From Oscillospiraceae bacterium (GTDB lineage Bacteria; Bacillota; Clostridia; Oscillospirales; Ruminococcaceae), in assembly GCA_029267825.1 (NCBI GenBank), contig JAJUHO010000002.1:1-52019 (forward strand): a stretch of 52,019 nucleotides of DNA, in the 5' to 3' direction. Every line of letters begins with the position of its first letter. The first letter of the stretch is position 1. Of this stretch, positions 19,597 through 27,099 are shown piece after piece. A program made the translations under genes and the position numbers. Under the pieces are notes generated by a model, which saw nothing but the letters and a program-made list of their open reading frames with translations, was not told the origin of the DNA and made no database searches.

Positions 19597-20871
19597 ATGA
19601 GGATAAAGAAGACTATAATAAATACAATTTGCACGCTTGGGGATAAATTAAAACCTTTTTTGATAAAAATACTTCCGCTGCGCTTTCTTAAAAAAATAAA
19701 GGGAGGCCTTATAAATTCGGCTTACGGCAAAAATCCTAAAATTCCGTTTCAAAAAGACGCATATCCGTTTGGAATAAATCTTATAGGATATATAAAAGCT
19801 CAAATGGGACTTGGACAGGGTTGCCGGCTGATTGCCTCAGCCATAAAGGAAAGCGGGATTCCTTTCCTGATAATGGACACAAGAGTCGGAAATCCCTTCA
19901 ACCACAGCGACTGCTCATGGGACAGCCATATAAAAAGCTCTCCCGTTTACAACATAAACATTTTTCACATAAACGCTGAACAAATGCCGCATTTGCAGCT
20001 CTCCCTGCCATCCGGCACGCTTGACAAAAGGTACAACATCGGCATTTGGCTTTGGGAACTGCCGGACTTTCCCGACGAATGGTGCGGGGCTTTTTCGCTC
20101 GTAGATGAAATTTGGGCGCCATCGGAATTCAACTGCGAAAGCATAAGAAAAAAATCCCCCGTTCCGGTAACGCTTATTCCTTATGGAATTGAGGCTGAAT
20201 ACGATGAGGCTTTTGACAGGGATTACTTTTCTCTGCCAAAGGAAATGTTCCTTTTTCTTTCAATGTACGATTCAAATTCAACCATTCAGCGCAAAAATCC
20301 TATAGGAGCAATAAAAGCCTTTAAAAAAGCCTTTCCCGCATCCGAAAAAGGCGTTGGCCTTATAATAAAAATAAACAATCCAAAAGAAGAAGATTTAAAG
20401 CTTATCGAAGATGAACTTAAAGGCTATGAAAATATTTTTATAATAAAAAATACTCTTTCAAAAGTGGAAGTAAATTCGCTTATAAAATGCGCCGATGCTT
20501 TTGTTTCACTTCACCGTGCGGAAGGCTTTGGCCTTGTTATAGCCGAGGCAATGCTGCTTGGTACGCCTGTAATCGCCACAAACTGGTCTGCAAATGTGGA
20601 TTTTATGAACAGCGAAAATTCCTGTCCTGTTTCCTATGAATTAAAGCAGCTTGGAGAGGATTATTTCTTTTACAAGGCATATCAGCACTGGGCCGAACCT
20701 GACATAAGCCACGCAGCGGAATATATGAAAAAGCTATTTTCCGATAAAGAATATGGCAAAATGATTTCAAAAAACGCAAGGGATTTTATACAAAAGAATT
20801 TTTCCGTGCAAAAATCAGCTGAAAAAATAAAATCAAGAATTGATGAAATTATACAAGAAAACAAAACTTAA
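19597..20871 (+). CDS. Glycosyltransferase (GT4-like), divergent from the polysaccharide operon
   Basis: A 424-residue glycosyltransferase. The first 40 residues are basic and amphipathic (ILPLRFLKKIKGG). The catalytic part starts at YPFGINLIGYIKAQMGLGQGCRLIA; the middle has WLWELPDFPDEW and IWAPSEFNCESI; the donor site is SLHRAEGFGLVIAEAMLLGTPVIATNWSANVDFM with the EX7E glutamates. The ATG at 19597 is used; an in-frame TTG at 19588 is possible, and no strong ribosome site was found for either. It faces away from manC across a 280-bp A+T-rich gap and probably contributes to the same polysaccharide. The sugar and linkage are unknown. Confidence 0.8.
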   Translation: MRIKKTIINTICTLGDKLKPFLIKILPLRFLKKIKGGLINSAYGKNPKIPFQKDAYPFGINLIGYIKAQMGLGQGCRLIASAIKESGIPFLIMDTRVGNPFNHSDCSWDSHIKSSPVYNINIFHINAEQMPHLQLSLPSGTLDKRYNIGIWLWELPDFPDEWCGAFSLVDEIWAPSEFNCESIRKKSPVPVTLIPYGIEAEYDEAFDRDYFSLPKEMFLFLSMYDSNSTIQRKNPIGAIKAFKKAFPASEKGVGLIIKINNPKEEDLKLIEDELKGYENIFIIKNTLSKVEVNSLIKCADAFVSLHRAEGFGLVIAEAMLLGTPVIATNWSANVDFMNSENSCPVSYELKQLGEDYFFYKAYQHWAEPDISHAAEYMKKLFSDKEYGKMISKNARDFIQKNFSVQKSAEKIKSRIDEIIQENKT

Positions 20872-20877
20872 AGCATA

Positions 20878-20906
20878 TTGCATTCATCAGCCTTATATGG
20901 TATAAT
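20878..20906 (+). promoter_or_regulatory. Predicted ktrB/trkH promoter
   Basis: TTGCAT (20878-20883), 17 bp, TATAAT (20901-20906), in the 85-bp gap before the potassium transporter gene. A small CCGC/GCGG hairpin follows in the leader. No longer riboswitch-like structure fits in the roughly 50-nt leader. Confidence 0.75.
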
Positions 20907-20965
20907 GCAGCGTAATCCGCCAAGCGGTGGAAAATATATAAAAACATCAAGGGGTAATGCTTAAA

Positions 20966-22330
20966 ATGCCTGTCCTACACGCAAAAAACAAACCTTTTCA
21001 TCCAACGAAACTGATAGTTTTGAGTTTTATTCTCGTAATAATAGTCGGCACTTTCCTGCTGATGCTTCCGATTTCTTCACGTCGGCATGAATTTACACCT
21101 CTTATAACTGCGCTTTTTACTGCCACTTCGGCCACCTGTGTGACCGGACTTGTTGTCGTTGACACATATACTCACTGGAACGCATTTGGCCAGTTGATAA
21201 TCCTGATTATGATACAAATAGGCGGAATAGGACTTGTAACTTTTGCATCTTTTTTCAACTTGATAATAGGCAAAAAAATGGGACTTAGAACCATGCAGCT
21301 TGCAAGCGAATCTGTAAGCATGGGAGGATTTGACGACATAAAAAAACTGCTGATATCCATTATGAAAATATGCCTCAGCTTTGAGGGCGCTGGAGCGCTT
21401 TTGCTGATGATTGTTTTCGTCCCCAAATACGGGCTGCGCGGAATTTGGATTTCGGTTTTTCTCTCCATTTCGGCATTTTGCAATGCCGGATTTGACCCGC
21501 TTGGCTTTGAGGGCGAATTTTGCAGCCTTATGAACTATGCGGACAATCCAATAGTCACAATAACAATCATGCTCCTGATAGTATGCGGCGGACTTGGCTT
21601 TGTGGTCTGGAACGACCTTGCACAATATAAAAAGACCGGAAAACTGATTTTGCATACAAAGGTCGTTCTTCTTGGAACCGCCATACTGATTGCTTTCGGC
21701 ACGCTTTCAGTCTTGATTTTGGAATGGAACAACCCACATACTCTCGGCGGACTTAATTTCTTTCAAAAACTTATAAGAGCGCTTTTTCAATCAATAACCT
21801 ATCGTACAGCCGGATTTAACACAATTCCAATAAACGAAATGTATTCGCACACAAAAATTATCGGCGCCGCAATGATGTTGATAGGTGCAGCTCCCGGCTC
21901 CACCGGCGGCGGCATAAAGGTTACAACCTTTATGGTGCTTCTTATGACTGTCGTGAGCGTTATCAAAAATCAGCAGGACACAATTATGCTCAAAAGAAAA
22001 GTCGATAAGGACGTTGTGTACAGGTCTATTGCAATTTCTGCACTTGCAGCTCTTGTGGTAACAATTACAACTGCAATAATAATGTACACAAACAACGGCG
22101 TCAGAATACATGGCGTTGATGCGCTTTTTGAATCCGTTTCCGCTTTTGCAACTGTCGGATTAAGCGCAGGCGCAACTCTTTTAGTAAACAAGATATCACT
22201 TGTTTCAATGATAATTACCATGTTTATAGGTCGTGTTGGCCCTGTTTCATTTATGGCTTCACTGCTGCTGGGACGTGAAGGAAATTCCAAAAACCAAGTT
22301 GTCCCCGAAGGCAAAGTGCTTGTCGGATAA
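20966..22330 (+). CDS. Potassium uptake transporter subunit KtrB/TrkH
   Basis: A 454-residue SKT-superfamily membrane channel subunit. Four pore-loop signatures are visible in order: SATCVTGL, ISAFCNAGFDPLG, SITYRTAGFNTIP and SAFATVGLSAG, each with the Gly of the selectivity filter. GSTGGGIKVTT is the intramembrane loop of KtrB/TrkH. The usual cytosolic RCK partner (KtrA/TrkA) is not adjacent. The start is uncertain: an ATG at 20957 is only 2 nt from the GGGG site, whereas the ATG at 20966 is 11 nt away and is used here. It carries K+ coupled to Na+ or H+ across the cytoplasmic membrane. Confidence 0.92.
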   Translation: MPVLHAKNKPFHPTKLIVLSFILVIIVGTFLLMLPISSRRHEFTPLITALFTATSATCVTGLVVVDTYTHWNAFGQLIILIMIQIGGIGLVTFASFFNLIIGKKMGLRTMQLASESVSMGGFDDIKKLLISIMKICLSFEGAGALLLMIVFVPKYGLRGIWISVFLSISAFCNAGFDPLGFEGEFCSLMNYADNPIVTITIMLLIVCGGLGFVVWNDLAQYKKTGKLILHTKVVLLGTAILIAFGTLSVLILEWNNPHTLGGLNFFQKLIRALFQSITYRTAGFNTIPINEMYSHTKIIGAAMMLIGAAPGSTGGGIKVTTFMVLLMTVVSVIKNQQDTIMLKRKVDKDVVYRSIAISALAALVVTITTAIIMYTNNGVRIHGVDALFESVSAFATVGLSAGATLLVNKISLVSMIITMFIGRVGPVSFMASLLLGREGNSKNQVVPEGKVLVG

Positions 22331-22341
22331 GGAGGATTTTT

Positions 22342-23070
22342 TTGCCGGAGAATTCTTTTTCTTTTGAAAAGCTGACAAATAAAATTCAAGTATGCGTTTC
22401 CAAAGAGCATACCTTTGGGACGGATGCGTTTCTGCTTTATGACTTTTCCCTTGCAAAGCCAAAGGACTTGGTCTGCGACCTTGGAACCGGATGCGGGATA
22501 ATCCCTCTTTTAATGTCGCGCGGGGATAATCCGCCAAAAAAAATATATGCCGTTGACATACAGCCAAAGGCAATAAAGCAGCTTGAAATAACGCTTGAAA
22601 AATCGGGGCTTGAAAACATTGAGCCTGTTTGCGCCGATTTAAAAGATCTTTGGGAGGGCGCACCTCTTGGAATGTTCGACCTTGTAACCTGCAACCCGCC
22701 ATATAAGGCGACAGACTGCGGAATAAAAAATGAGCTTGACGCCCATACCATTGCAAGGCATGAAATTTTATGCACCATAGATGATGTCTGCCGCGCCGGA
22801 GCAAAGCTCCTCAAATTCGGCGGCAGGCTTTGTCTTTGCAACCGTCCCGAAAGGCTTTGTGATGTGATTTATGCCATGAAAAAGCATGGCATAGAACCAA
22901 AGCGCCTAAGGTTTGTAAGCAAAACGCCATCGGACGAGCCGTGGCTTTTCTTAATTGAAGGAAGAAAAGGCGGCAAACCGTTCCTTAAAGTAATGAAACA
23001 GTTTTATATAAAAAACGGCGAAAACTTCTCCGAAGAGCTCTTGAAAATCTATGCGGACTACGCAGAATAA
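22342..23070 (+). CDS. tRNA1(Val) (adenine-37-N6)-methyltransferase-like protein
   Basis: A 242-residue class I SAM-dependent methyltransferase of the TrmN6/YfiC family. Motif I is VCDLGTGCGIIPLLMS, the acidic ribose contact is AVDIQ, and the N6-adenine catalytic motif is NPPYK. The start codon is TTG at 22342, with GGAGG 7 nt upstream; no ATG alternative precedes the conserved N-terminus FEKLTNKIQVCVSKEHTFGTDAFLL. It follows ktrB by 11 bp and precedes rsmI by 12 bp. The pairing with rsmI is common in Bacillota, where the homologue is annotated as a tRNA1(Val) methyltransferase. Substrate by homology only. Confidence 0.88.
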   Translation: MPENSFSFEKLTNKIQVCVSKEHTFGTDAFLLYDFSLAKPKDLVCDLGTGCGIIPLLMSRGDNPPKKIYAVDIQPKAIKQLEITLEKSGLENIEPVCADLKDLWEGAPLGMFDLVTCNPPYKATDCGIKNELDAHTIARHEILCTIDDVCRAGAKLLKFGGRLCLCNRPERLCDVIYAMKKHGIEPKRLRFVSKTPSDEPWLFLIEGRKGGKPFLKVMKQFYIKNGENFSEELLKIYADYAE

Positions 23071-23082
23071 TATGGAGGAAAA

Positions 23083-23910
23083 ATGCCCGGAAAATTGTTT
23101 GTTATAGGTACCCCGATAGGAAATCTTTCTGATATGACATTTCGTGCGGTTGAAACGCTTAAAACAGTTGATTTTATAGCCGCGGAAGACACAAGGGTAA
23201 CATTAAAATTGCTCAATCACTTTGACATAAAAAAACCGCTGTTTAGCTATCATGAGCACAGCACAAAATATGCAAGCGAAACTATCATTGAAAAAATTAA
23301 AAGCGGAGAAAACTGCGGAGTAGTGACGGATGCCGGAATGCCATGCATTTCCGACCCCGGAGAGGATTTGGTAAAGGCTTGCGCCGAAAGCGGAATCGAA
23401 GTCATTGTTATTCCCGGACCAAGTGCGGCAGTTTCGGCCCTTGCAATAAGCGGGCTTTCCACATCAAGGTTTTCTTTTGAGGGATTTCTTTCAGTTTCAA
23501 AAAAACAACGGCGCGAGCATTTGCAAAGCGTAAAAAACGATACACGCACGCTGATTTTTTACGAGGCTCCGCACAAGCTGCTCGGAACTTTATCCGATAT
23601 GCTTGAACATTTTGGCGACCGCAAAATTTCAATTTGCCATGAACTCACAAAAATCCACGAGGAAGTTTTAAGAATGACAATTTCACAGGCTGTGGAGTAT
23701 TATTCTCAAAAACCCTCAATAAAAGGTGAATTCGTGTTGATTATAGAGGGCGCAAAGCCTGAGGAAAAACCGGAAGTCACCATAAACGACGCCGCAAGGC
23801 AAGTAAAAAAGCTTGTCGCCGGTGGAATGAGGTTATCCGATGCCTGCAAGGAAATTGCAAAGCTGACAGGATTTAAAAAAAGTGAGCTTTATTCAATGGC
23901 ACAGGAATAA
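23083..23910 (+). CDS. rsmI: 16S rRNA (cytidine-1402-2'-O)-methyltransferase RsmI
   Basis: A 275-residue tetrapyrrole-methylase-fold enzyme that methylates the ribose of C1402 in 16S rRNA near the decoding centre. It contains LFVIGTPIGNLSDMTFRAVETLK, AAEDTRVTLKLLNHF, the VTDAGMPCISDPGEDLV loop, VIPGPSAAVSALAISGL and the FYEAPHKL motif, all diagnostic of RsmI/YraL. A C-terminal helical tail with GFKKSELY is also typical. Start ATG 23083 with TGGAGGA upstream. It ends at the left copy of the duplicated terminator. Confidence 0.95.
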   Translation: MPGKLFVIGTPIGNLSDMTFRAVETLKTVDFIAAEDTRVTLKLLNHFDIKKPLFSYHEHSTKYASETIIEKIKSGENCGVVTDAGMPCISDPGEDLVKACAESGIEVIVIPGPSAAVSALAISGLSTSRFSFEGFLSVSKKQRREHLQSVKNDTRTLIFYEAPHKLLGTLSDMLEHFGDRKISICHELTKIHEEVLRMTISQAVEYYSQKPSIKGEFVLIIEGAKPEEKPEVTINDAARQVKKLVAGGMRLSDACKEIAKLTGFKKSELYSMAQE

Positions 23911-23967
23911 AAATCTCCGGCGGCAGTTTTTACTGCAACCGGAGATTTATTTTTAAAGTGCTTTTTC
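23907..23967. repeat. Left copy of a 61-bp terminator repeat
   Basis: A bidirectional terminator hairpin (AAATCTCCGG arm pairing with CCGGAGATTT) plus 16 bp of adjoining sequence. It matches 24636-24696 at 58 of 61 positions, in the same orientation. It ends rsmI on the plus strand and the DUF4160 gene on the minus strand. The last bases (minus strand GAAAAAGCACTTTAA) duplicate the final codons of the 149-residue gene at 24682-25131, although no gene uses them here. Confidence 0.9.
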
Positions 23968-23985
23968 ACAGTATTAAGCATTAAA

Positions 23986-24264
23986 TCAGCAAAAATAACT
24001 TGCCTTGCCAAAGAAATTTTTCCATTTTTCAATTACCTCATCACTTCTGGCTTCAATAATATCCATAATATTATTTAACGTCCTTGCGGGAATGTTTGAA
24101 TTATTGTTGCACAAATAGCATTTACCTGCTTTTGTAATCCATATCTTTGTGGCATTTGCACTCGGCGCTCCTTCGGAAACATGAACATGCACAGGTTCAA
24201 GAGGTTCATTTTCATTTGCCCAAAAATAAACCCAATAAGAGCCTATTTTAAAGACCTGAGGCAT
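23986..24264 (-). CDS. DUF4160 domain protein
   Basis: A 92-residue protein of the DUF4160 family: MPQVFKIGSYWVYFWANENEPLEPVHVHVSEG matches the family core (xVFRIGxYxxxFWSNExxEPxHVHV), and the C-terminus ends in helices with EVIEKWKNFFG. The function is not established; genes of this family are often paired with a second small gene. It overlaps the 90-residue gene upstream by 17 bp, so the two are probably made together. The pair has its own promoter and is bracketed by duplicated terminators, which suggests an inserted module. A toxin-antitoxin role is possible but unproved. Confidence 0.8.
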   Translation of the reverse strand: MPQVFKIGSYWVYFWANENEPLEPVHVHVSEGAPSANATKIWITKAGKCYLCNNNSNIPARTLNNIMDIIEARSDEVIEKWKNFFGKASYFC

Positions 24265-24520
24265 TATTAAAGCCCCCCTCTTGAGAAAATCTCATTATAA
24301 GGTGAGCCGTTGACTCTATGATTTTTTGGTATTTTTTAATTTCTTCATCTGAAAAACCGTCAACCATTTCCCATTTATACATGGGAAGTATGCAATAAGC
24401 ACTATGGAAGCAATCTTTTGCATCAGGTTTTTCAACATAAACTTTTACTGAACCGTCCGGTTTCATTTCTGAATGAACAATTACCGTATCATCATCAAGC
24501 GTTAAAAACGGGTACATCAT
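24248..24520 (-). CDS. Small conserved-looking protein paired with DUF4160
   Basis: A 90-residue acidic soluble protein, not assigned to a named family. It starts MMYPFLTLDDDTVIVHSE, continues with a beta-rich half (VKVYVEKPDAKDCFHSAYCILPMYKWE), and ends in two helices with FSDEEIKKYQKIIESTAHLIMRFSQEGG. There is no signal peptide or membrane segment. GGGG lies about 7 nt upstream of the tandem ATGs at 24520 and 24517. It is the first gene of the two-gene cassette, with a clear promoter at 24558-24586. It may be the partner of the DUF4160 product. Confidence 0.75.
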   Translation of the reverse strand: MMYPFLTLDDDTVIVHSEMKPDGSVKVYVEKPDAKDCFHSAYCILPMYKWEMVDGFSDEEIKKYQKIIESTAHLIMRFSQEGGFNNASGL

Positions 24521-24557
24521 AATAATCCCCCATTTAAAATAATTCCATGCTTGTTAA

Positions 24558-24586
24558 ATTATATCATAAGGCTGTGATTTATTCAA
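24558..24586 (-). promoter_or_regulatory. Promoter of the DUF4160 cassette
   Basis: On the minus strand TTGAAT (24586-24581), 17 bp, TATAAT (24563-24558), about 40 bp upstream of the 90-residue gene. With the terminator copies on each side, this makes the cassette a self-contained transcription unit. Confidence 0.75.
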
Positions 24587-24635
24587 TAAAGCTTACTTAT
24601 ATTCTCAATAAATAAAATTTAAATTATCGACAATC

Positions 24636-24696
24636 ATAAAAATCTCCGGCTGCAGTTTTTACTGCCGCCGGAGATTTATTTTTAAAGTGCTTTTTC
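24636..24696. repeat. Right copy of the 61-bp terminator repeat
   Basis: Direct repeat of 23907-23967, with three differences, all inside the hairpin. Here the right-hand 15 bp are real coding sequence: they encode the last residues EKAL and the stop of the 149-residue gene on the minus strand. This copy is therefore likely to be the original, with the left one derived by duplication. Confidence 0.9.
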
Positions 24697-25131
24697 GGTA
24701 TTTTGGATTTTTGTCAATACCTCATTGGTTTCATTGATTTTCTTCAAAAATTCATCCATATTTTCAGAAGAAACATCATAATTTAAAAAAGTTTCCTCGA
24801 CTTTGTGTATGGTATGGTGAAGCTCAAGTCCGGCATTTACGAAATTCTTGAAATTTTCACTTTTAGAAATCCTTTTAAAAGCTTCCATATCTTTTTTAAT
24901 GTACTTTACAATTTCGGAAGGCTTTGAAAATTCTCCCGCGCCAACCGGATAAGGCAGAACCTTTTGAAGATAATACTTATTTTTTGCGTTTAAATTATAA
25001 ACGTAAAAAAATTCCGTATCTTCAATGTTGAACCGAACAAAACAAACAAGCCCATGAATGCTTTTTACGTCCGCGCCCATTTGTGTGAGCAGCATTTCAA
25101 TATTATCCTGCTCCGCAGATAAAAAATTCAT
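24682..25131 (-). CDS. Hypothetical protein downstream of the ion transporter
   Basis: A 149-residue soluble protein that I do not recognise. The first half looks like a mixed alpha/beta fold (NIEMLLTQMGADVKSIHGLVCFVRFNIEDTEFFYVYNL), and the second half is helical and charged (from about residue 70). There are no membrane segments, signal peptide or catalytic motif. It starts 15 bp after the ArsB/NhaD-type transporter and ends in the right copy of the duplicated terminator, so the two genes form an operon. It could be a regulatory or accessory partner of the transporter; that rests on position alone. Confidence 0.75.
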   Translation of the reverse strand: MNFLSAEQDNIEMLLTQMGADVKSIHGLVCFVRFNIEDTEFFYVYNLNAKNKYYLQKVLPYPVGAGEFSKPSEIVKYIKKDMEAFKRISKSENFKNFVNAGLELHHTIHKVEETFLNYDVSSENMDEFLKKINETNEVLTKIQNTEKAL

Positions 25132-25146
25132 ATAAAAAGCCCCTTT

Positions 25147-26421
25147 TTATAATATAATATATGCCGCAATCCAATAAACAGTACACAAAACAATTGAAAC
25201 CAGCATCAGCGGAAATCCTTCGCTGAAATATTTTTTAAACGTAAGCTTGTATCCGTGCTTTTCAGCAAGTCCTGCCGTAACAACGTTTGCCGATGCTCCA
25301 ATAAGGGTTCCGTTTCCGCCAAGGCATGCCCCAAGCGAAATTGCCCACCAAAGCGGTGAAATTACCATACCGGAAGCCCCCATTGCCTTAATAAGTGGAA
25401 TAAGTGTCGCCACGAACGGAATATTGTCCAAAAACGCTGAAAACAGCGCAGAAAACCAAAGCAAAATAACTCCCGTCAAAAGCAAATTGCCGCCTGTAAG
25501 TCCCATTATTCCCTGCGCAAGCTTATTGATAAGTCCAACCTCTTCAAGTGAACCTACTATAACAAACAATCCGCAGAAGAAAAATATAGTCGGCCATTCA
25601 ACGCTGAGCATTGCTTCCTCAATGCTTTCACCGCTTATTAAAAGCAAAAGAGCAGCTCCCGAAAGCGCAACCACCGCAGAGGAATATCCAAACTGCGAAT
25701 GGAGTGAAAATCCAACAAGAATAAGTGCCAGCACCACGAGAGATTTTTTAAGCAAAACAGGGTTTCTGATGGCTTTTTTTTCATCCATCTGCATTATCCT
25801 TGCCTTATTTTCATCGCTGACATTAAGCTTTCCACGGTACATGGCCTTAAATATAAAAAATGTCACAATGAATACAACTATTATAATAGGCGCAAGATTT
25901 TTAACAAAATCCAAAAAGTCAAGCCCTGCCTGGCTGCCTATCATTATATTCGGCGGGTCACCGATAAGTGTTGCCGTTCCGCCTATATTTGACGCCATTA
26001 TTTCAGGTATAAGAAACAAAATAGGGTCAATTTCCAAGGCCTCTGTAATTACAAAAATTATCGGCACAATCAAAAGCACCGTAGTCACGTTGTCAAGCAA
26101 AGCAGAAATAATTGCCGTAATAGCGCAAAGGCTAACAAGTATCTTCCACGGGCTGCCTTTTGATTTCTTTGCGGCATATATTGCAAGATACTCAAATACG
26201 CCTGTGTTTTTTACAATCCCAACGACAATCATCATTCCTATAAGCACGCCAAGGGTATTAAAATCAATATACTCCAACGCCTTGCTGTCGGAAAGTATGT
26301 GGGCAAGGACAATTATGCTTGCTCCCACCAAAGCGGCAACGGTTCTGTTGATTTTTTCGCTTACAATCAGCACCATGACAATTAAAAAAACAAATAGTGA
26401 TAAAATCGCAGAAAATCCCAT
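25147..26421 (-). CDS. ArsB/NhaD-superfamily ion transporter (SLC13-type permease)
   Basis: A 424-residue membrane protein with roughly eleven hydrophobic segments. Two repeat signatures of the ion transporter superfamily are clear: SALLDNVTTVLLIVPI with SNIGGTATLIGDPPNIMIGS in the N-terminal half, and SAFLDNIPFVATLIPLI with GACLGGNGTLIGASANVVTAG in the C-terminal half. The paired D-N-[VI]-[TP] and GGxGTLIG motifs are those of ArsB, NhaD and the P protein. No arsenic resistance genes (arsR, arsC, arsA) are nearby, so a Na+/H+ antiporter or anion role is more likely than arsenite export. The promoter is at 26475-26502. Confidence 0.88.
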   Translation of the reverse strand: MGFSAILSLFVFLIVMVLIVSEKINRTVAALVGASIIVLAHILSDSKALEYIDFNTLGVLIGMMIVVGIVKNTGVFEYLAIYAAKKSKGSPWKILVSLCAITAIISALLDNVTTVLLIVPIIFVITEALEIDPILFLIPEIMASNIGGTATLIGDPPNIMIGSQAGLDFLDFVKNLAPIIIVVFIVTFFIFKAMYRGKLNVSDENKARIMQMDEKKAIRNPVLLKKSLVVLALILVGFSLHSQFGYSSAVVALSGAALLLLISGESIEEAMLSVEWPTIFFFCGLFVIVGSLEEVGLINKLAQGIMGLTGGNLLLTGVILLWFSALFSAFLDNIPFVATLIPLIKAMGASGMVISPLWWAISLGACLGGNGTLIGASANVVTAGLAEKHGYKLTFKKYFSEGFPLMLVSIVLCTVYWIAAYIIL

Positions 26422-26474
26422 ACAAAATTCCTCATCATTATAAATATGTTGTTAAAATTAAATTCCAAAGCTTT

Positions 26475-26502
26475 ATTATACATTTATTTTTCTAAAAGTC
26501 AA
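26475..26502 (-). promoter_or_regulatory. Predicted promoter of the ion transporter operon
   Basis: On the minus strand TTGACT (26502-26497), 16 bp, TATAAT (26480-26475), located after the terminator of the kor operon and about 50 bp upstream of the transporter start. Confidence 0.75.
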
Positions 26503-26533
26503 TAATCACCCAGGCATTTTTATATTAAATTAA

Positions 26534-26565
26534 CAGGCGCGCCTTTCCAATTGTCGGCGCGCCTG
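26534..26565 (-). terminator. Hairpin ending the kor operon
   Basis: A perfect 10-bp G+C-rich stem (26534-26543 with 26556-26565) around a 12-nt loop, 3 bp after the korC stop, followed on the minus strand by an A/T-rich stretch without a long T run. A likely intrinsic terminator, though of less standard form. Confidence 0.65.
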
Positions 26566-26568
26566 ATT

Positions 26569-27099
26569 TCAATACTTCATTCCTATTTCAATTGCCTTTA
26601 AATTTGCCTCAATCAAGCTTGCTTTTGATGGAGGAACCGATTTTTCAACTGCTTTTTTTATTGCTTGTTCTGAAATTATTCCGGTTTCTTTAAGCAGCTT
26701 TCCTATCAGCACTATATTCCCCATTCCGCTTAAATTGTTTTCAAGCGCAAGCTGTGTTGCGGGAATGTAAAAACAATTTATATCATTCCTTTGGCATTTT
26801 TCATCAACCATCGTGCTGTCAATAAAGGCTTTGCCTCCCGGCTTTACGGCATTTATGAATTTATTGTATGAAGGCAGGTTCATAGCAATGAGCAAATCCG
26901 GTTCAAGCACAAGCGGCGAGCCTATCGGCTCATCGGAAATACAAACCGAGCAGTTTGCCGTTCCACCGCGCATTTCCGGCCCGTATGACGGAAGCCATGA
27001 AACTTCCCTTTCATCCATAAGTCCGCCATAAGCAAGCACCTTGCCGGCAAAAAGTATTCCCTGCCCGCCGAATCCGGCAAGAATTATCTCACTTGTCAT
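26569..27099 (-). CDS. korC: 2-oxoacid:ferredoxin oxidoreductase gamma subunit KorC
   Basis: A 176-residue gamma subunit with the signature EIILAGFGGQGILFAGKVLA, then WLPSYGPEMRGGTANCSVCIS, the typical POR/KOR gamma core. The ATG at 27099 is preferred, because GGGAG lies 9 nt upstream; in-frame starts at 27108 and 27132 are too close to or before that site. Its start lies within the end of korB. With KorA, KorB and KorD it forms the enzyme that decarboxylates a 2-oxoacid, probably 2-oxoglutarate, to the acyl-CoA while reducing ferredoxin. Confidence 0.92.
   Translation of the reverse strand: MTSEIILAGFGGQGILFAGKVLAYGGLMDEREVSWLPSYGPEMRGGTANCSVCISDEPIGSPLVLEPDLLIAMNLPSYNKFINAVKPGGKAFIDSTMVDEKCQRNDINCFYIPATQLALENNLSGMGNIVLIGKLLKETGIISEQAIKKAVEKSVPPSKASLIEANLKAIEIGMKY

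Noticed and set aside
19560-19646. 28-codon ORF beginning at 19560 ahead of the glycosyltransferase
   Set aside because: It overlaps the glycosyltransferase start in another frame, has no Shine-Dalgarno and no recognisable product; it could be a leader peptide but nothing supports that.
23986-24520. Calling the DUF4160 pair a toxin-antitoxin system outright
   Set aside because: Size, overlap and a private promoter fit, but neither protein shows a known toxin fold or antitoxin DNA-binding motif by eye, so only the cassette structure is claimed.
25147-26421. Arsenite efflux pump ArsB
   Set aside because: The fold family is shared, but no arsR, arsA, arsC or arsD gene is nearby and the motifs fit the broader NhaD/P-protein group equally well.
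25247-26443. 398-codon open frame on the plus strand
   Set aside because: It lies wholly antisense to the ion transporter, its product has no recognisable domain, and it has no ribosome site; it is a codon-bias shadow. The same applies to long antisense frames over ftsH (30543-31454), gdpP (36344-37069) and the sensor kinase (4681-5505).
26534-26565. Synthetic-looking GGCGCGCC (AscI-type) sites
   Set aside because: The two octamers are simply the opposing arms of a natural terminator stem after korC; the flanks are ordinary genomic sequence.
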